From the NCBI GenBank assembly GCA_910578215.1, contig CAJTPH010000001.1:152355-213124 (forward strand): a stretch of DNA of 60,770 bases, in the 5' to 3' direction. Within the stretch, counting starts at the first letter, position 1; every line of letters begins with the position of its first letter. This DNA comes from an uncultured Acetatifactor sp. GTDB lineage: Bacteria; Bacillota; Clostridia; Lachnospirales; Lachnospiraceae. The position numbers were made by a program, and so were the translations under genes. Shown one piece after another: positions 58,046 to 60,770 of this stretch. The notes under the pieces are model-generated. The model made no database searches. It saw nothing but the letters and a program-made list of their open reading frames with translations, and was not told the DNA's origin.

Positions 58046-58417
58046 TCACGCTCTCATGCCAAGGAGCGTCTGCAGAGTCGACTGCAGCTCCGCATCCGTC
58101 ATTCCGGCTATATCCGCCGCGTGAATCGCCTCCAGCAAAGCCTCCTCCACCCTGCGCAGATGCTGTTCTCTCAGCATCTCGCTGTCCTGGGCGTTGACAT
58201 AGAAGCCCTTGCCCGGTGCCGCGGTTACCAGCCCTTCCGCCTCCAGCTGCTCATATGCCTTCATAGTTGTGATAACACTGATTTTCAAATCCTTCGCCAG
58301 CCCTCGGATAGAAGGAAGATAATCTCCCTCCTTAAGCTTGCCGGCGAGAATATCCGCTTTCAGCTGATCGGAAATCTGCTGATATATGGGCACTCCAGAA
58401 TTCTGTAATAGTTTCAA
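58046..58417 (-). CDS. GntR family (YtrA-like) repressor
   Basis: The protein has 123 residues. Winged helix: GVPIYQQISDQLKADILAGK, YLPSIRGLAKDLKISVITTM and KAYEQLEAEGLVTAAPGKG. The short tail without a large effector domain is typical of YtrA-type repressors that govern adjacent ABC genes. TTG start with GGGAG 9 nt upstream. A near-perfect palindrome covers its own -10 box, so self-repression is likely. Confidence 0.93.
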   Translation of the reverse strand: MKLLQNSGVPIYQQISDQLKADILAGKLKEGDYLPSIRGLAKDLKISVITTMKAYEQLEAEGLVTAAPGKGFYVNAQDSEMLREQHLRRVEEALLEAIHAADIAGMTDAELQSTLQTLLGMRA

Positions 58418-58436
58418 GTCTGCGCGCTCCCTTCAA

Positions 58437-58459
58437 CTGTTTATATGTTATATATACAG
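58437..58459. promoter_or_regulatory. Likely GntR operator
   Basis: Arms CTGTTTATAT and ATATATACAG (one mismatch between halves, 3 bp apart). It overlaps the -10 at 58451-58456. Confidence 0.65.
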
Positions 58460-58479
58460 CATAATCAGTTAAATGTCAA
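58451..58479 (-). promoter_or_regulatory. Promoter of the GntR-ABC operon
   Basis: TTGACA (58474-58479), 17 bp, TATATA on the minus strand. Confidence 0.75.
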
Positions 58480-58563
58480 CAGGTTTCTCTAATCTTTTTT
58501 CATCTTTTAGGTGTTTGCCGTATACCTCCGTTGTCCTTGAAAGCCCGCCCGGCAGAACGGAGA

Positions 58564-58591
58564 AACGGCATAGCCTGCAAGCTATGCCGTT
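58564..58591 (-). terminator. Hairpin after the acyltransferase gene
   Basis: AACGGCATAGC/GCTATGCCGTT stem (11 bp), 6-nt loop, then TTCTCC on the minus strand. Two copies of a 13-14-bp repeat (TATGCTGATTTCT) lie next to it at about 58608-58637. I see no gene in 58480-58830. Confidence 0.5.
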
Positions 58592-58830
58592 CCAAAAAAA
58601 TTTATTATGCTGATTTCTTATGCTGATTTCTTACGCTGCCTTCTTTGCCATTGATACTATCATACTATCCTGTCAGCACTCCGCTTGGCAGGACATTGAT
58701 TATTACTTGTTAATCTCTGAATTTGTTTCGTTATGGCTGTGTGTGTTATATTTTCCTGTCCTTTCGTTTGGTTGTATCTGCTATGACCTTTTGTATGATA
58801 TCAATATGGGCCTGCATCGTTGCGTAAGCT

Positions 58831-60042
58831 TTATTTTCCTATTGCATTTTCCGTTGTTTCTTTTTCTGCAAAGAATTTCTGCAGCCGCCTGGCCACGGGT
58901 TTTTCAAAGCCGTAGGTCATGGCTGCCGCCACTGCCAGCCCGGCTGCAACTATCAGTATCTGATATTTCCACATCCAGACACTGTCCCCTGTCATGTTGG
59001 GCGGTGTTTCCCCTTCCCATACGGGAATACGGTATACCTTCAGCTTTACGGCAACATACTGATGCCATATATAGAAATTGTAGGATATTCCCGCCAAAAA
59101 TATCATCAGCCTGTTTGCAAAGAGCATTTTAAACGCCCGGCAGGCAAAAGGCAGCGACAGGATAAAACAGGAAAATACAAGCGACAGCTCAAACCTCTGC
59201 TGCAGCTGAATAATCTGCACCGTCCCTGTGCCAAGCTGCTTAAGCATCCTGCTTAAATAAAACAGGCATCCCACCGCCGCAGCACTGGCGGCAAGCTGTG
59301 TATACTTGTTTTCCAGCTTTCTCCCCTTGATCGTAATGTAGAGCATGCAAAGCAACATACCGTTGGCGTAAGAGCCCGCAAAGGTCAGCATATGATTTAC
59401 CAGCATCCGTATCTCATCTGCCTTCTGACAGACAATATAGTTTGCGGAGCCTATGCCGCAAAGCCACAGCCCCAGACAGGTGAAAACCGGCGCCTTTCGG
59501 AACAGCCTGGCAAACAACGGCATCAGTATATAGTACAACACTTCGATCTGCACGGTCCAAAGTACTCCGTTAAAATTTGTGCTCAGATATGTATGAGGAA
59601 AAAAGGGAGCCGTACAGGTAAGATGCGCAAACAGGTCCTTCCAGAAAAAGCCGTCTATCCTGCCTCCGCCCCCGGCAATGGAGATTATACCCATGACAAG
59701 AAGACAGAAATAATAAGAGGGCAGAATCCTCACTGCCCTCTTTTTGTAAAAGGTCTTCGCGTCCACCCACGGCTCACCCAGCAAGATAGAGCGTGCATAG
59801 GGATAAAAATTACAGAACGCACTGAGCAGAATCAGCATATCCACAAAAACGAAGCCATACCGCACAAAACCCTCTATATTAATTCCGCTTACCCCAAATT
59901 GGCTGCGAAAATATGCAGGAAAGGTAATCCTCGGCGTCAGCCAGCTCTGCTGCCAAAAATGAAACCACGCCACGAGCCCCATGGAAAAAACTCTGACCCC
60001 GTCCAATACGTCTATGTGCCTGTCTACATTTGTGCCGTCCAT
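58831..60042 (-). CDS. Acyltransferase 3 family membrane protein (OafA-like)
   Basis: The protein has 403 residues and about 10 TM helices. Family pattern at the N-terminus: HIDVLDGVRVFSMGLVAWFH with the catalytic-type His, then LLSAFCNFYPYAR, an RILPSYYFCLLVMG segment and VLWTVQIEVLYYILMPLF. It would add acetyl or similar groups to sugars or lipids at the cell surface. The ATG at 60042 has GGGAG 7 nt upstream, and directly follows the stop of the metallopeptidase gene. An ATG at 60096 inside that gene was rejected. Confidence 0.9.
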   Translation of the reverse strand: MDGTNVDRHIDVLDGVRVFSMGLVAWFHFWQQSWLTPRITFPAYFRSQFGVSGINIEGFVRYGFVFVDMLILLSAFCNFYPYARSILLGEPWVDAKTFYKKRAVRILPSYYFCLLVMGIISIAGGGGRIDGFFWKDLFAHLTCTAPFFPHTYLSTNFNGVLWTVQIEVLYYILMPLFARLFRKAPVFTCLGLWLCGIGSANYIVCQKADEIRMLVNHMLTFAGSYANGMLLCMLYITIKGRKLENKYTQLAASAAAVGCLFYLSRMLKQLGTGTVQIIQLQQRFELSLVFSCFILSLPFACRAFKMLFANRLMIFLAGISYNFYIWHQYVAVKLKVYRIPVWEGETPPNMTGDSVWMWKYQILIVAAGLAVAAAMTYGFEKPVARRLQKFFAEKETTENAIGK

Positions 60043-60044
60043 AC

Positions 60045-60617
60045 CTAATCTCCCACCATTCTGCCGATAATATCCCCGCCGTTTTCCTTTAGCCATCTTC
60101 GTGCGTCTCTGTATCCCGGCAGTACCCTCTCAACCTCTGCCCAGAACCTATTAGAGTGATTCATCTCTTTTCTGTGACACAGCTCGTGCACCACAACATA
60201 GTCCAGGACCTCGGGCGGCGTTTTCAGCAGCAGGCAGTTAAAGTTTAAATTGCCCCTGCCGCTGCAGCTTCCCCATCTGGTTTTCTGATTGCGGATAGTG
60301 ATGCGCCCATAGTCCGCTCCCACAATAGGAGCAAAATACCGCACTCTTTCGGGGATTACCCTGGCTGCCTCCTCTGCCAGATTCCGGAGCTCCTCCATAG
60401 TCAGCGCCGGCTCCCGCTGCCTGCTCTCAAGCTCTGCCCTGCGCTTCCGCGCCATGGCAAGGTGCTTTTCCAGCCAGCCGGACTTTTCCTCCACAAACTG
60501 ACGTATTTCCCTGTCGGAAGCCCTGTAGGGCGCCCGCACAATGATCTGCAGATTCGGTTTTATTTCCAGGGCAATGCTTTTGCGCTTGCTCCTGATTATC
60601 TGTATCTCATATTTCAT
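60045..60617 (-). CDS. YgjP-like (DUF45, M48/SprT-type) metallopeptidase
   Basis: The protein has 190 residues. The zinc motif HELCHRKEMNHSNRFWAEVE (HExxH plus downstream Glu) and the lead-in TRWGSCSGRGNLNFNCLLL are the marks of the YgjP/DUF45 family; function is poorly known, sometimes linked to nucleic-acid or stress proteins. It ends 2 bp before the acyltransferase start, so the two are coupled. Upstream to 60770 there is only a weak GGGATT/AATCCC symmetry and no further gene. Confidence 0.92.
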   Translation of the reverse strand: MKYEIQIIRSKRKSIALEIKPNLQIIVRAPYRASDREIRQFVEEKSGWLEKHLAMARKRRAELESRQREPALTMEELRNLAEEAARVIPERVRYFAPIVGADYGRITIRNQKTRWGSCSGRGNLNFNCLLLKTPPEVLDYVVVHELCHRKEMNHSNRFWAEVERVLPGYRDARRWLKENGGDIIGRMVGD

Positions 60618-60770
60618 CCGGCTGCACCGTCATTTATCCACTCTACTGCCTTCCCTGCCAAAAACCGGGACGCAGCTGTCTCTTTCGGGGCTGTCGCAAT
60701 AAGAAAAGCATATAAAAGACTTAGTGGGATTTAATCCCAAAACAATACTATATCTTGTATACTCAATCCT

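Noticed and set aside
58740..58815. Short minus-strand ORF after the acyltransferase gene (starts MQAHIDIIQKVIAD)
   Set aside because: About 23 codons, no ribosome site, no similarity that I recognise; not enough to call a gene or a transposase remnant.
58620..59132. Plus-strand ORF with hydrophobic start
   Set aside because: It overlaps the acyltransferase gene antisense, has no good ribosome site, and its start lies in short direct repeats.

Overview
The window looks like a chromosomal segment from a gut-associated clostridium of the Lachnospiraceae type (Bacillota). The grounds are roughly 50 percent GC, strong AGGAGG-type ribosome sites, frequent TTGACA/TATAAT promoters spaced 17 bp, a T-box leader on a threonyl-tRNA synthetase gene, a class II GalT, VanW and LCP proteins, BceRSAB-type and LytTR/GHKL systems, and a mucinase-like M60 peptidase. 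The family assignment is inference from gene content. I see no rRNA, tRNA, CRISPR array, prophage or insertion sequence.

Layout. 0-3.4 kb: the 5' end of an AIR-synthase-like gene, a VanW-domain protein, a 34-residue membrane peptide, a membrane-anchored protein and a DEDDh exonuclease. 3.6-6.6 kb: a TIR-TM-DUF6273 protein followed by a DHH/DHHA1 phosphoesterase. 6.7-8.9 kb: a promoter and T-box leader driving a ThrRS that lacks the TGS domain. 9-12.4 kb: a DUF4261/YwqG pair and a membrane-bound XRE regulator. 12.4-25 kb: galactose genes (galK, galT) interleaved with two MBOAT + SGNH acyltransferase modules and two paralogous polytopic membrane proteins, which suggests O-acylation of a surface glycopolymer. 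25-28.7 kb: an FAD/Rieske oxidoreductase and a DUF6020-type membrane protein. 28.7-36.2 kb: a cell-surface stalk protein, a 1,697-residue M60 metallopeptidase with a dockerin-like module, and an aldo/keto reductase. 36.5-42.3 kb: a methyltransferase, a MATE exporter, an LCP protein and a domain-permuted GH3 glycosidase. 42.4-47.7 kb: a LytTR/GHKL two-component system and its likely target ABC exporter. 47.8-54.6 kb: a surface 5'-nucleotidase and a complete Bce-type peptide-resistance module. 54.9-60.6 kb: a CheY-like protein, a GntR-ABC operon, an acyltransferase-3 protein and a YgjP-like metallopeptidase.

The genes mostly serve the cell envelope: acyl decoration of polymers, attachment of polymers to the wall (LCP), mucin or glycan attack (M60, GH3, galactose catabolism, 5'-nucleotidase), and sensing or export of envelope-active compounds by three ABC systems under three different regulator types.

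Most notable observations: a TIR protein with a transmembrane segment and a predicted outside domain; the paired acylation loci with divergent paralogous membrane proteins; a 45-bp tandem repeat and a duplicated hairpin plus ribosome-site module that creates an upstream ORF overlapping galK; two LytTR-like direct repeats 21 bp apart ahead of the ABC exporter; a dispersed 58-bp repeat placed once in a leader and once in the loop of a terminator; and a dockerin-bearing M60 protease beside a membrane-anchored stalk protein. Start sites were set by ribosome-site position. No database searches were run, so family names rest on motif recognition.
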